A stretch of DNA of 64,000 bases from Manduca sexta (Eukaryota; Arthropoda; Insecta; Lepidoptera; Sphingidae), in assembly GCF_014839805.1 (NCBI RefSeq), contig NC_051123.1, forward strand, positions 4,446,727-4,510,726. The letters run 5' to 3'. The position numbers and the translations under genes were made by a program. Within the stretch, counting starts at the first letter, position 1; every line of letters starts with the position of its first letter. This document shows positions 20,609 to 31,900 of this stretch, piece by piece. Below the pieces are notes generated by a model. It was not told where the DNA came from. It was given only the letters and a program-made list of their open reading frames with translations, and made no database searches.

Positions 20609-20927
20609 AGCGGAATAGTCACCACCTTAACTTATAATATTATGTATATATGTATATATTCTTATGTATATATGTATATTTATACGTATATGTTTATATA
20701 ATTATAATATGTATTTTATGTATTTTGATAGTTACAATGTTACTTATATTGTATTTATAGTTATTATAGGTATTTTATATATACCTTCTTTTTCAATGTC
20801 GTATTATCGTGATGCACCTACCTTGATTATCTCTGCACCACCCTAAGGTTGACTGGTAGAGAATGCCTATGGCATTAAGTCCGCCTGTATACATTTGTAT
20901 ATTAAGTGCAATAAATAAATAAATAAA
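20048..20927 (+). mobile_element. 5'-truncated LINE (non-LTR retrotransposon)
   Basis: It begins within the end of the reverse-transcriptase domain and continues through the stop at 20606-20608 into an AT-rich 3' region. It ends with TTAAGTGCAATAAATAAATA repeats, a typical LINE 3' end. The parent would be several kb long, so only about the last 0.9 kb remains. An S3 SINE tail fragment follows directly. Confidence 0.8.
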
Positions 20928-20985
20928 TAATCCCTCTCAGTAGTAGGGGAGGACCGTGCCCAATAGTGGGACGGTATATATAATA
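20928..20985 (+). mobile_element. S3 SINE, tail fragment
   Basis: CCTCTCAGTAGTAGGGGAGG and GGGACGGTATATAATA match the S3 3' end. It is joined directly to the LINE 3' repeats, so the LINE may have inserted into an older S3 copy whose upstream half is gone. Confidence 0.65.
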
Positions 20986-21519
20986 AAGGAGGATTCAAGG
21001 TCTCATTATTTCACAGCCAGTGTCCAACGAAACTAACGAGGCACTTACTAAACAAAGAATTGAAGCCCTTAAACTTTTATCTGCCCCTGATTAGGAAAAA
21101 GTAAAACAATAATTATAGATAATTTAATTTTATTGGTAGCTATCAAATGATTTGGACTGGGAGCCGGGTGGTCTAATCCATGCCTATTTAATTGTATACA
21201 GGTATAGTGTTATTAAAAACCTTTCGTGTTGAGATAAATAAAATCTTGATTAGAAGTCAATTTACGAGATTTATTTGTTTACTACCCTTTTTCTTTAATA
21301 AGGGCTACCAAATTTTTGTTGTATTAGGCAAATGAAAAACTTTGCCATGTTGTGGTCAAATATAGATGACATTTCTACACTGACAACGTTAACTTCCCAA
21401 GGCAAATGCTTATGGTGTCTTCAAGCAGGGTTTTAATTTTTCTGGTCAGGCTGTACCACCAAGTTGTCGCGTTTAATAGTTTTATTAATTATTCTCTTCT
21501 AATTTCATAATCAGACTCA
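20986..21519. other. No gene seen
   Basis: AT-rich unique-looking DNA. Confidence 0.35.
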
Positions 21520-21830
21520 ATAGCCTGGTTGGGTGTGGACGGGTTGACAAGACGAATGTCCGCAGGTTCGAAACTCAAGGCACACGCCTTTGACATTTAA
21601 AAAAAAAGTGTATTTTTTGTTAATTATAGCTTACTTTAACGATGAAGGAAAACATCGTGAGGAAACCTGCGTACCTGAGAAGTTCCCTATAGGAATTTTT
21701 AGGGTGTGTGAAGTCTACCAATCTGCACTAAGCTGTCTTGGTGGACTAAGACCTAATCCCTCTCAGTAGTAGAGGAGGCCCGTGTCCAGCAGTGGGACAG
21801 TATATAATATAGGTCAGATATTATATATAC
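21520..21830 (+). mobile_element. S3 SINE, nearly full length
   Basis: Head TAGCCTGGTTGGGTGTGG, B-box-like AGGTTCGAAACTC, body GAAGGAAAACATCGTGAGG, tail CTCAGTAGTAGAGGAGGCCC. The first bases of the head are lost. Moderately diverged. Confidence 0.8.
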
Positions 21831-22460
21831 ATTTTATGCTTATACGTATTACATACAAAAAATATACACAAAGTGCAAAAGAAAAGCCATCATTAATATT
21901 TCCCGAACGGTTTAAACAAAATTGCTTGCCAATATGTCCGCCATATTAACTTCAAGTGACAGTTAACACAAAGCATTCGATAATTCCCCACAATACGTTA
22001 CGGCACTAAGTACCCATTCAACCCGTTTGTAAATCCAAAAACCATAAGACCGCAACAAACTTATCGACAGATTGCAACCGGGAGCTCAGACGTATTAATT
22101 CCTTACATTAAATCTCTTCCAAAACCATTTTACCATCTCTTAATTCTTCATCAACATTTATTTAAGGTTCATTATCGGATACAGTAACCGTTACAATAAA
22201 TTTGTGAATGGAAGGTAAGATGTTGAAAACCAAGGAAGCTTTTTGTATGATTTTTTTGTTATAAATTGTTTTACTGCGGTATTTGGATTTGGGAATAATT
22301 TGCTCGAATTCGTGATCATTGTTTTGTCACATGTTCGGATTGTTAGTGGATTGTCATTATTCATTCAAAAGGTACTAACGATTTCTTTTTATTTAGAATA
22401 CTTCTAGCTGTAGAAACTGTTGCTGATACGAAGGCAAAAATCGTTGCTAGTCTAATGTAA
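21831..22460. other. No gene seen
   Basis: AT-rich spacer with no recognised element. Confidence 0.35.
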
Positions 22461-22667
22461 GCCATACACGCTACGGTCTACCGGAGAGGTCATCTGTGCA
22501 GGTATGCCTGCGCAGGTATCAATTGAAAGAATTGATTTTCGATCCTGCGCCGGTCGCCTGCACAGGCTCAAAAATCTGCACAGGTCTATTCCCACACACA
22601 TTTCGGTCTACCGGCGCAGGCATACCTGCACCGGTGGACCTTTCTGATAGACCGTAGCATGTATGAC
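22461..22667. mobile_element. M3 GC-rich inverted-repeat element, 207 bp
   Basis: Inverted arms of about 55 bp: 22461-22515 starts GCCATACACGCTACGGTCTA, and the complement of 22613-22667 starts GTCATACATGCTACGGTCTA. Both arms end in GCAGGTATGCCTGCGC. The centre repeats CTGCGC/GCACAGG motifs, so the strand could fold along nearly its whole length. No coding capacity. A non-autonomous DNA transposon is likely, but no target-site duplication could be set. Confidence 0.7.
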
Positions 22668-22682
22668 AACCATAATTTCCAC

Positions 22683-23028
22683 CACGGCGGCCAATCTCAA
22701 CATAGATCAGCCAGGTACGCAACAGATATTATAGTGCACAAGTGTGTGCGCACGCAGGGGCATTTTCTATTCCTCACTCTCATAGTCCGATGAGACAGCA
22801 ATCCGACATGATCGGAGAGAGATCAGGCGCAGGACCACCAGCTTTACGTTCTGGCATGGGGTTATCACACCGTAAACTTCCTAACTCCGTGTTCTAACTG
22901 AGTAATTTTTAAAAGGCAAAGAAAAAGTCACAATGTTTTAGCCCTTCCCGGGATTCGAACTCGGGGCCTCAGCATGATATTCATACTCGAACCACGTACC
23001 TAATACAACTACGCCACCGAGGTAGCCG
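22683..23028 (-). mobile_element. S2 SINE, full length
   Basis: Read on the minus strand it starts CTCGGTGGCGTAGTTGTATT, has a B box (GAGTTCGAATCCC), then a long body with AAGCTGGTGGTCCTGCGCC and ATCTCTCTCCGATCATG. It ends in GCACTATAATATCTGTTGCG and TGGCTGATCTATGTTG. The head is shared with S1 but the body is different. Confidence 0.75.
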
Positions 23029-23034
23029 ACCACA

Positions 23035-23112
23035 ATGTTTTAGTCCGACCCGGGATTCAAACTCAGGACCTCATACATACGTACCCAATACAACTACGCA
23101 ATCAAGGCAGTC
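23035..23112 (-). mobile_element. Second tRNA-like SINE head
   Basis: On the minus strand: TGCCTTGATTGCGTAGTTG, a B-box-like AGTTTGAATCCC and CGGGTCGGAC. It sits immediately upstream of the S2 copy in the same sense, giving a doubled head. Confidence 0.65.
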
Positions 23113-23448
23113 AATTTATTATCCTACTAATAATGGCCCACCGGAAATCGAACCCCGATCTCATTCCTCTAGCTCCCGCTACCCCAAGAAACAATATACT
23201 TTTCAGTGAATTGATTATTCAAATTGTCGTTATCCGGTAATGAAGTTCACAATTGAGATCGGCAGACGCGTACTTGATGCAATTTACATTATAAATTGGG
23301 TTTGTTTAAGAGCTCTTGGTGGTTGAGAATTAGAGGTCGCGGGTTCGATGTTAGATTTTGTAATCAATTTTCTTTTTTATATGTGATGGATTCTTTACGC
23401 TATTATGAGAACTTTATTTCTTGGAGTTTCTTGATGGTATACATTTTT
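23113..23448. other. No gene seen
   Basis: AT-rich. Two isolated tRNA-like B-box strings (GGAAATCGAACCCC near 23140 and GGGTTCGATG near 23340) lack the rest of any SINE. Confidence 0.35.
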
Positions 23449-23790
23449 TTTTATTGCTTTGAATGACGAGGCGAGCTTGCCGTTCGTCTGATGGTAAGCA
23501 ATAGACCCGCCCATAAACAGTAGAAACACCATCCAACACCTTGAATTACATATTGGTATTCCACCGCGCTCGCCATCCTGAGACATGAAATGTTAAGTCT
23601 CATTATGTCCAGAATTTACACTGGCTACAATGTCCTTCAAAACGAAACACAGCACTGACTACACACTGTTGCTCGGCGGCAGAAATAGACATTGCGCTGG
23701 TACCTAGCCAGGCGGACTCTCACATATGAGAGGCCTACCACCAGTAGTATATTGGTTTTTATTGCTTTTAACTATGTATATGAGCGTACA
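23449..23790 (+). mobile_element. LINE tail (L1 family)
   Basis: Core strings CTTGCCGTTCGTCTGATGG, ACAGTAGAAACACCATCC and GACTCTCACATATGAGAGGC. The last contains a small palindrome (CTCACATATGAGAG). The copy shares a further GTTTTTATTGCTTTTAACTA extension with 44600-45025, so the family unit extends past the CCACCAG end. No protein remains. Confidence 0.7.
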
Positions 23791-24139
23791 GTTATTTATG
23801 TTTATTTATATATCAGTGGGTTCGACAGACTTCCTGCCATAGAACGGATTTTCTATAAACTACCTTTTATCTTTTCTATTTCAACAGCGCCACCTATCGG
23901 GTCCAAAATGATTCAACCTGGAACTAACTAATCTTCCATGAATCCGGAGATGAGCGTGTAAACATATTTCCAAATAGAAATATCACCCAAATTGCCAACA
24001 TTTCCCATTGATGTTTAAGAGCCATTTAATATGAACTTTGGACTTATAATTTGGAATCCAATAAAAAGGAATCAGTCAAGCCGGTCGAGCAGTTCTGAAG
24101 TGATGCTCTTACATATTGGTAACTGATGTTTATTCTCTC
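23791..24139. other. No gene seen
   Basis: AT-rich spacer. An ACAGCGCCACCTATCGG string near 23885 is the only noticeable motif. Confidence 0.35.
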
Positions 24140-24478
24140 CTGAGGCATTTCTTTAGCGCTCGGTCGCCAAACCGAATGCACGCCCATGCACGGGGGACAT
24201 TTGTCGCGGCCCTAGGCACCTAGTCCAGTGTGTATACCTCATGGTTGCCAATTCACATTGACGCCTATAAGGGCTCGCGAAGAGTTCCTAGCCTTCTCCC
24301 CTTCTCATATCATAAGAGAATTCCTTATCCTTCCCTCATATTTCCTTCACAAGCAGAGATTAGACAACTTTCCTCTAAGGCCTTGCAGTCACTAAGCCCA
24401 GAGATTCCGGTATCCCATGAGCAAGTTTCTCCTGGTCTTGACTGCGGGATCCGAAAAACAGCCAACAAAAGAAACTGA
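24140..24478 (+). mobile_element. R5 retroposon-like repeat
   Basis: Contains GGGGACATTTGTCGCGGCCC, a pyrimidine-rich middle (CCTTCTCCCCTTCTC) and CTTGACTGCGGGATCCG near its A-rich end. Two other copies (28447, 42503) share the same order of segments and end in A runs, which suggests retroposition. Confidence 0.65.
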
Positions 24479-25163
24479 TTTTTATTTGTATTGAGATAAT
24501 GATTCATTTAGGCAATTGGCGAATTATTGCACGAATATGACCATGAAGTATAAGTAATAAGTACAGCCTAATAAGTTTTCACACTCGTGTTCGTGACTAT
24601 TCGTCTACTCGGTGAGTATCTAAATCAAGGCCGAAAGTTCAATGTCAACCGATTTTCTTAATAACATAAGTACTAAGATATAATTATGGATTTCAAATGA
24701 TTGCACTATAATTTTCTCACTCCAGGCCAACTAAATATGGTCCAGCGAATTCTAAGTAGGTACTCTCGACTCCCCGGAACCGTCTCACGTGCCTAGGAGC
24801 AGGACACCGCAAGTTTAGTTGCTATGACGGCATAACATTAGTAGGAACACGAGGGCATTTAGACGTGGATGTATATTCTATCGATTGAAGACATCTGGGT
24901 CGAAAGGTCGATAAATCCAACATAACCTTTCTTCCACACACCAGGTTCAAGAACGGCATCCATAACATGGATTTTTGCTGCAAGAAAAAAAGGCTAACTA
25001 AATATGAAATTAAATAAATTATTTAAACCTATAAAATGTTTATTATTAGATTCCGTCTATATTAACTCTACCATAGGAAATTAGTTCTCTCCAGAGAAGA
25101 ACGAATAATAAATTCTAGTGTTGGTTTTCAAAATCAGTATTATAATACGTAAAGTTTAAATAC
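24479..25163. other. No gene seen
   Basis: Mixed-composition spacer with no recognised element or long frame. Confidence 0.35.
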
Positions 25164-25420
25164 AAACTAGCTTCTGGTCGCGGCTTCGCCTACGTGAATA
25201 ATTCCGGGATAAAAGTCCCGCTACGTACGCAACTTCTTTAACAGTAATCGTTATATTTCAGTAAATTTACATAATACCATAATGTACTATTAACTTAAAC
25301 CAACCTCAAGAATTGCACTATCTTCTAGTAAAAACCGTACAAAAATCCGTTCAGTAGATTTTGAGAAAATCGATCACACACAGACAGCTTTTGGGGACTT
25401 TTATAACATGTATACATTAT
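25164..25420 (-). mobile_element. Helitron-like 3' end relic
   Basis: It begins ACTAGCTTCTGGTCGCGGCT, the complement of a Helitron 3' hairpin and CTAG. It continues with the ATCCGTTCAGTAGATTTTGAG block shared with 41254-41520. The 5' end was not found. Confidence 0.6.
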
Positions 25421-25764
25421 ACAAGAAGCAATTCAAATCCATATAGTACTTAAACGGCAAAGCAAATAAAATCAAGACACAACTTGACCCATACAAATAA
25501 ATGAGATCATATCTAACATAATAAAGGAGAATTATGACGTACAAAACGCTCTGCTAGGACATTTTGTGAGCAGTAAAACTATGTGTCAGTTACCACTCCA
25601 TACAGCAAATCATACAAATTATTATACTGCGTAACAACAATTCCGACAAAATAAAACTAGATAAATCCCATGATAAAGATAAAATTAATCGGTGGACGTG
25701 GATTCGATATTTCTAGATGTGACAATCGATTTTTATAAACACGCTTTATATCCCGATAAGGTTG

Positions 25765-25915
25765 GCAGAGGCGTAACTGGTGCATCAAATTGTCTGTATT
25801 CCGTTTCATGATGTGAAAGGACGAACCTATAACATATAGGGCACAAATTCCAGATTCCAGGCAGAGTAGAAAAACTCAATAGATTCCACGAGCTTTAAAC
25901 CCGAGAACTCAGAGT
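25765..25915 (-). mobile_element. S1 SINE, decayed
   Basis: The minus strand shows GAGTTCTCGGGTTTAAAGC (worn B box), TATGTTATAGGTTCGTCC and ACCAGTTACGCCTCTGCC, the order of the S1 body. Strongly mutated, hence old. Confidence 0.6.
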
Positions 25916-26401
25916 AGTCGTATAATAAAATTAGTATAAAATCAGTTGGGTCTCATTTTGAATGATCCTAATTGCCGATAGACACCTACAATGTCAGAAT
26001 ATCCAATATAAGTGTATATTTGGGATTCCAGATATCCCAGTCAATCGTGCCTGATTAAAAAATACAGTATTTGATTTATCGACTTACAATAAACAGCGTT
26101 ATTTAAACCAAAACCCATCCAGTATACCTAAATCCAAAGAGATAATAGCGCAAGCAAACAGTTCGGTTAGCTCACAAACAAATACACTGTATGGCGATCA
26201 GAAACTCAATAAGGGTTGATTCAGTTGATTGCAATCAGTACCCCCGCTGATTGTGGACGTGACGTCGGATTTTTGTACGCTGATTACGTTATTGAGCTAA
26301 TGAAGAAGTATATTTGGTATTGGGTCTTGAAATTATGATCAGTATCGGTTGGTGCTCATAAAAGTACGTGATTATGTAGATAGGTTATTTTTGTATACTT
26401 A
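25916..26401. other. No gene seen
   Basis: AT-rich spacer between two SINE copies. Confidence 0.35.
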
Positions 26402-26729
26402 CAGTCTAATTGGGTATGGAACGGTCTGCCGAGACGAATGTCCGCACGTTCAAATCCCAAGGACACACACCTCTGACTTTTCTAAAAAATCATGTGTGTA
26501 TTCTTTGTGAATTTATCGTTCGCTTTAACGGTGAAGGTAAACATCTTGAGGAAACCTGCACATCTGAGAAGTTCTCTATAGGAATTTCGAAGGTGTGTGA
26601 AGTCTACCAATCCGCACTAGGCCAGCGTGGTGGACTAAGGCCTAATCCCTCTCAGTAGTAGAGGAGGCCCGTGCTCAGCAGTGGGCAGGTATATAATACA
26701 GAGCTGATATTATTATTATTATTATTACA
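26402..26729 (+). mobile_element. S3 SINE, nearly full length
   Basis: TCTAATTGGGTATGGAACGG head, B-box-like CGTTCAAATCCC, body CGCTTTAACGGTGAAGG, tail CCTCTCAGTAGTAGAGGAGG and a (TTA)n end at about 26706-26728. A plus-strand 82-codon frame across it is a by-product. Confidence 0.8.
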
Positions 26730-26834
26730 GTCTTACTTATAAAATTTTCGCAAAGCTATGCTTTGTCAAAACACTAATTTACTCGATCAGCTGTAAGTAA
26801 AAACCCGCCATTTTGCTTCTTAATTCTAATTTCG

Positions 26835-27012
26835 TCATATTAAATTTTAAAGGCCGAAATATCCATGATTATTAATTATTTTTACATTTTTCTTTCAACT
26901 GCGAGAACTAATCACTAACTAGACGTGAATTTAAATTCTTTACTTGCCAATACTTGTTTAGTTACCCAGATTAAAGCCGAAACAAAATGTATGAAAATGG
27001 ACCTTGAGCTAC
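26835..27012 (-). mobile_element. M2 inverted-repeat element, one end missing
   Basis: It matches the interior and one 64-bp terminal repeat of the complete copy at 56611-56861, in the opposite orientation. Only a few differences were seen over about 175 bp. The other terminal repeat is absent. Confidence 0.75.
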
Positions 27013-27016
27013 CACC

Positions 27017-27475
27017 TTAAACTAGGAACCGGTGATGTTTTTGACAGCTATTTAAGCAATTCTTAAACACACTTAACGCTAAAACAAGGTTATAAGCTTT
27101 TGACATTGCTTTAATAAATAAAATATTTCTTGTCTTAATGAATACACTTTGCCATATTATTCTAACCATATTGTAAAATAATAAATGTAAGTTTCGAACG
27201 AAATAAATATTAATAAACATTAATTTAAATTTACAAGTCCTAAGCTTACTACTCGAATGAAATTTGTCAGAAGTGATCTTTATGTCAGTCAGAAATACAC
27301 TTAGGCACACAATATTCGCTCTGAATTACGAAAAGAAAGAAAAAAATCAGAATACTAAAACCGGGATTTTTGGCGAAAATATTTGTTCTTCATGGATGGT
27401 TTTCTGCACAATGTTCGCAAAGTTAAATACGAATGTGGTTTAATTTAATAACGCAATGTAAAAATGATTTGCTGT
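27017..27475. mobile_element. M1 element, diverged full-length copy
   Basis: Shares the M1 order: GTTTCGAACGAAATAAATAT, TCAGTCAGAAATACACTTAG, CAGAATACTAAAACCGGGA, then TTTAATTTAATAACGCAATG at the right end. The terminal repeats are worn. The 97-codon minus-strand frame here is not a gene. Confidence 0.6.
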
Positions 27476-28344
27476 GGTGAATAATTGCAGTACTCTATTA
27501 ATATTTGTTATTACTACCCAAAAATCAGTGCCCATAAGTTTGCACTCATTTGCTCTGACTTATTTCAACTTTATTTAGTACAAGACCATTAAGTGCAAAG
27601 ATTGGCCACCTGATATTGATTTTAGAGACTACTATGAATACATATCTACAAAGTTTACTAAATTGAAAGTAAACGACCCGAACCCATTTATATTTTATTT
27701 TGTAATTAAGTATTTAGTACACGATCAGTAAGTGCAGAGATTGGTCATCTGATATCGATTTTAAAGACAATATTATGAATAAATATCTACAATGCTTGGT
27801 AAATTAAAAGTAGGTACAACACTCTACGAAGCGTAGGCACGTCTTTCAATAATCGTTCAATATTTGAATTTGAGCTGAAAAATCCACAGGAGTGTCACAC
27901 TATAAAAAAAATATGTTCATTCAGGAAGTATCCAAATTGCAATATTTTAAACAACAATACAAACAATCTTCACCAATTGCCACATTTATAACATTAATAC
28001 TTCACAATAAGGCGTCAAACCACCCACACAGCTAAAGATAAACAAATGTAAATAATATTCCGTGTAGATTACTAATAAACTACGTATTAACATCGGAATT
28101 ATTTATGAAGATGTTTTCACTACAGAGCAAGGTGCTCGAGAGTTACTATCGACAGTATGAACTTGAATTGTTTAATAGCCTTGACTTGTAGTAGCTTATT
28201 AAGAGTTTATCGTTTCTGCTTGGTACTAGTTTGCTTTGTGTATCGAACGTGTTTTGTTTTTAATCTGATGTGGAACCAAATTTAACTGAACAAAATTAAG
28301 ATGTATGCATTCATTTTTGTTTAGTTCCAAAGACAACATTAGAG
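27476..28344. other. No gene seen
   Basis: AT-rich. The segment AGTAAGTGCAGAGATTGGTC with its surroundings (27590-27690 and 27710-27810) forms a diverged direct repeat of about 130 bp. No long frame. Confidence 0.4.
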
Positions 28345-28880
28345 GAATTTCGGCCATGGTGACTAATCTCAGTGGAGATCATCCAGGTGCGCAGGAGATA
28401 TAGTGCACAAGTGTGTGCGCAATACACAGATGCACTCTTTGTTGCTCCCCCCCCCCCCCCCCCCGAGGCAATTCTTGTGCGCTTGGTCCTCACACATTTG
28501 TCGCCGCCATAGGCACATAGTTGGATAACACATTCTTTAAGGGATAAGTCTACAAGGGACCGCGAACATTTTCTCTCCCACTTCACTCCGCCCATCCTGT
28601 TATTTCCCCTTCCTTCCCTTTCGCTTCCCCCCTATTTCTCCTCTTCCTCTCTTCCTCAAGGACCCTGCAGTCGTTAAACCAGGGGATTCGTAGTATACCG
28701 TTCGCTTGTTTGTCCCGGTGTTGACTGCGGGGTTTGTATTTAAAAAAAAAAACTCTCTGTTTCTTTACTTTAATAGTCCGGTAAGATAGCAATCCGACAT
28801 GACCGGATAGAGATCAGGCGCAGGATCGACAGCTTTACGTACTTTTCGAGGCACAAGGGTATCAAGACGCCAACATCTAG
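28345..28880 (-). mobile_element. S2 SINE split by an insertion
   Basis: The left part (28345-28446) carries AGTGCACAAGTGTGTGCG in plus-strand reading. The right part (about 28770-28880) resumes with TAGTCCGGTAAGATAGCAAT. Together they give the same order as the intact S2 copies at 22683 and 39671. The intervening R5 copy interrupts the body. Confidence 0.7.
28447..28755 (+). mobile_element. R5 retroposon inserted in S2, with C run at its 5' edge
   Basis: Starts with 18 consecutive C (28447-28464), then GAGGCAATTCTTGTGCGCTT. It continues through the pyrimidine-rich middle to GTTGACTGCGGGG and an A run (about 28742-28752). The other copies begin after shorter C-rich stretches, so the C run may be a decayed or expanded 5' end of the family. 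Confidence 0.65.
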
Positions 28881-29044
28881 TCTTATGTCTCCAATACAAA
28901 AGCTGTATAGTATTATAGCACTAAGTTAACTTCAGGCGATTAAAATAGATACCTTTGTTATTTATCACGAATGTCAGTGTTAAGAAGACAATAAGAATCC
29001 ATGTTATTCGAAGCCAAAGAACATACTATCTATACCGTGTGAAA

Positions 29045-29381
29045 TAATAATAATATATAATAATGTCAGCCCTGTATTATATACTTGCCCACATCTGAGC
29101 ACGGGCATCTTCTAATACTGAGAGGGATTAGGCCTTAGTCCACCACGCTGGCCTAGTGCAGATTTGTAGACTTCACACACCTTCGAAATTCCTATAGAGA
29201 ACTTCTCAGATGTGCAGGTTTCCTCACGATGTTTTCCTTCACCGTTAAAGCGAACGATAAATTCACAAAGAATACACACATATTTTTTTTTAGGAAAGTC
29301 AGAGGTGTGTGCCCTTGAGATTTGAACCTGCGGACATTCGTCTTGGCAGTCCGTTCCACACACAACTAGGCTATCGCCGCT
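29045..29381 (-). mobile_element. S3 SINE, full length
   Basis: Minus strand: GCGGCGATAGCCTAGTTGTG, B-box-like CAGGTTCAAATCTC, body and tail complete, then an ATT-rich end. One of the best preserved S3 copies. Confidence 0.85.
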
Positions 29382-29697
29382 AAAAAAGAAAACGGTGTGA
29401 AAAGACGGTTCGAATTCGAGATTGTACTTGTAAAATCCCTGTTAACTCGTATTTGAGTTATAATCGCCTACAGTACATAAATAAAAGCCAGGCTTTGCCA
29501 GACTAGTGACAAAATCTAAGCTACGTGTCACTAAGTAAGGCGCCGGTCTGATTTTTTCCACTTCAATTAATTATTTATTTAAACCATGTACGGTTCGCAG
29601 TTAGTATTTGCAATGTGATAAGATTATAGATTGAGTTTATTAGAATTCAACTGTTTTTATCACTCTACGTTGATTTAATATCAGATTATTTGGCGCG
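29382..29697. other. No gene seen
   Basis: AT-rich spacer. Confidence 0.35.
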
Positions 29698-29945
29698 GTG
29701 TGTTACTGGTGGTAGAATATATTTTACCGATGGATAGCGACCACCGTACACAAGGTGTTAAAACCCGCCATGGTGGCCCACGTAAGTGTGTCGCGTTCTG
29801 GGATCACCTGTGTATATCCGGTTCTAACAGGCCGGCTAATTGTGTCGACTGCCGAGGGGTAATCATCTCTCGTCAGTCGACATTCTATTGGACCCCACTT
29901 ACCACCAGGTGCACTGTGGTCACTTTGGCATGTTCGTATAAAAAT
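29698..29945 (+). mobile_element. LINE tail (L2 family), longest copy
   Basis: GATAGCGACCACCGTACACA, CCGGTTCTAACAGGCCGGC, GTCGACTGCCGAGGGGTAAT and GCACTGTGGTCACTTTGGCA in this order, ending in TATAAAAATAAAG. The 62684-62908 copy matches it in reverse. An 89-codon frame through it is a by-product. Confidence 0.7.
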
Positions 29946-30710
29946 AAAGTGAGAATTAAGAATATCTAAAATTTTAAAGAGAGCAATAACATAACAGACA
30001 TTATAATGATAAACATATCTACAATATTAAAGGCAAAATAATTAACACTTATCGATAAAATAATTTGTTAACAAGATAATTGTCGAAACCCGAAGAGATA
30101 GTCGGACCAGATCTCCGAACAGCTGGAGATCCCCATCAACACCGCCCTTCATCAGGCGACGGGTCGTATCAACTGGAAACAGTTTTCGAAACGCAGAAGG
30201 AGTCACGATCCTCAGTAATGGCGGAACGATTAAAAATAAGAGTTGACAATTGAATCAGTTTTACAAAAATGTTTGTATTTCACCATTTTCTTCTAATATT
30301 CTTGAAGCAATGGTATAAGTGGGCTACACCTCTGGTAATTGATATAGCAGTAAATCAGAAAAGCCGGTTCTGTACTATTACATGGTTAACTAGATTATCT
30401 GATCATTCTTACTACTATTTATCAAACAAGAAAATGCATTTAAGAAGATGTAAACCTAGATAGGAAGAAAGTTCATTTACCGTAAATACCAAATCAGTAA
30501 TAAAAAAATTAGCCGCCTTTGACCTACTGCCTTAATCAATGCCCTTTCAATTACCAAGTCAGACCTGCAGTAGTAAGTATAATATTATGGCGAAGCGGCT
30601 TCCTTAACCGCAGCCAATATGGACAATGCTTGTTAATTTGAACACGCGAGACTCGTAACTGGGCTTAAAGTAAAACTAGGTTTCATTATAAATGTTATAT
30701 CTAGTTGACT
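29946..30710. other. No gene seen
   Basis: AT-rich. GCCCTTCATCAGGCGACGGG near 30148 stands out as GC-rich but was not assigned. Confidence 0.35.
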
Positions 30711-31021
30711 TAATATTAGCCCTGTTATATACTGTCTCACTGCTGAGAACAGGTCTCCTCTACCACTAAGAGGGATTAGGTTTTAGTCTATCACGCTGAT
30801 CTAGTGTGGATTGGTAGACTTCACAAATCCTCAAAATTCCTGTAGAGAACTTCTCAGGTATGATGGTTTTCTCACGATGTTTGCCTTCACCGTCAAAGCA
30901 AGCGATAATTCACAAATACACACATAATTCAAAAAAAGTCAGAGCTGTGTGCCTTTGGTTTTTGAACCTGCGGACATTTGTCTCGGCAGTCCGTTTCACA
31001 TCCAACTAGGCTATCGCCGCT
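30711..31021 (-). mobile_element. S3 SINE, full length
   Basis: Minus strand: GCGGCGATAGCCTAGTTGG, GTCCGCAGGTTCAAAAACC, body with CTTGCTTTGACGGTGAAGG, and the tail up to ATATAACAGGGCTAATATT. The junction at 31021 is at TAG. Confidence 0.85.
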
Positions 31022-31690
31022 AGTTGACTTATTAAAGGCATTTGGTATTAAATAATGTGTTAAATGAGAAAGTGATTCAACTGAGAATAAAATTACTTTG
31101 GAAAATAGCACTGCAATTCCTATCAATTATGCTAGCAAGAGGTGGGATCAGAACACAGCACCCCCTGGTCCACAGCCTATACCTTAACGAAGCTAAAAAT
31201 TACATTAGAACACAAAATCATTTTACACATTTTTATTGTTGACTATTAATTATAAACACTCCACAGACCTTTAGTTCGCAAATATGCAAAAACTAAACGT
31301 AAAATGTATAACTAACAGCACTAAATCCATCGTTTAAAGGCAGTTTTCACTCGCTAGTACAACCAATGTCATGTACGATGCAAAAACAAAGCATATACGT
31401 GTTTCTTGGAACGATTCCGCGCTGGTGGGCGGATCACGACTCGATAAAACCACTTCGAACCTTGAATATATAGTTATAGAGTTAAAATTTCACTGTTGGT
31501 TTATATGTAGTAATACATAAGAAACGTAAGATTGTTGTGCGAAGGATAATAATTAACACTACTCCAAATGGTCCAAATAAAGAAACATGACTTTATATGT
31601 ACCCTGTTACATTGCAACACGACTTGTTCTTACATTATTTGTGAAAGGTTTATTACGTTATTGTTTATTAAGTTTATCGATATTTGTAAA
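31022..31690. other. No gene seen
   Basis: AT-rich spacer with only short frames. Confidence 0.35.
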
Positions 31691-31900
31691 TCCTTACAAT
31701 ATGTGTTATAAAATAAAATCCCCCGCCGTGTCTGAACGCGACATAATCGAAAATTTTAATCGAACAAATTTCGATGAAATTTGGCGTAGATAGTTTGAGA
31801 TCCTGGAAAGGTTATAAGCTAAATTTGTCTCGAGAAAATGTATATAGGGAATTACATCCCGGAAAGACTTTTACATGGTCAAAACTACCAGCAAAAGTTA
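31691..31900 (+). mobile_element. A-type Helitron, 3' half relic
   Basis: AAATCCCCCGCCGTGTCTG, GATGAAATTTGGCGTAGATA and GCAAAAGTTAAT follow the order of the A-type 3' half. The terminal CTAG has mutated to GTTAAT and the hairpin is worn. Confidence 0.55.

Noticed and set aside
28311..28595. Minus-strand 94-codon frame containing a Gly run.
   Set aside because: The Gly run is the C18 homopolymer at the R5/S2 junction, and the frame joins two unrelated repeats.
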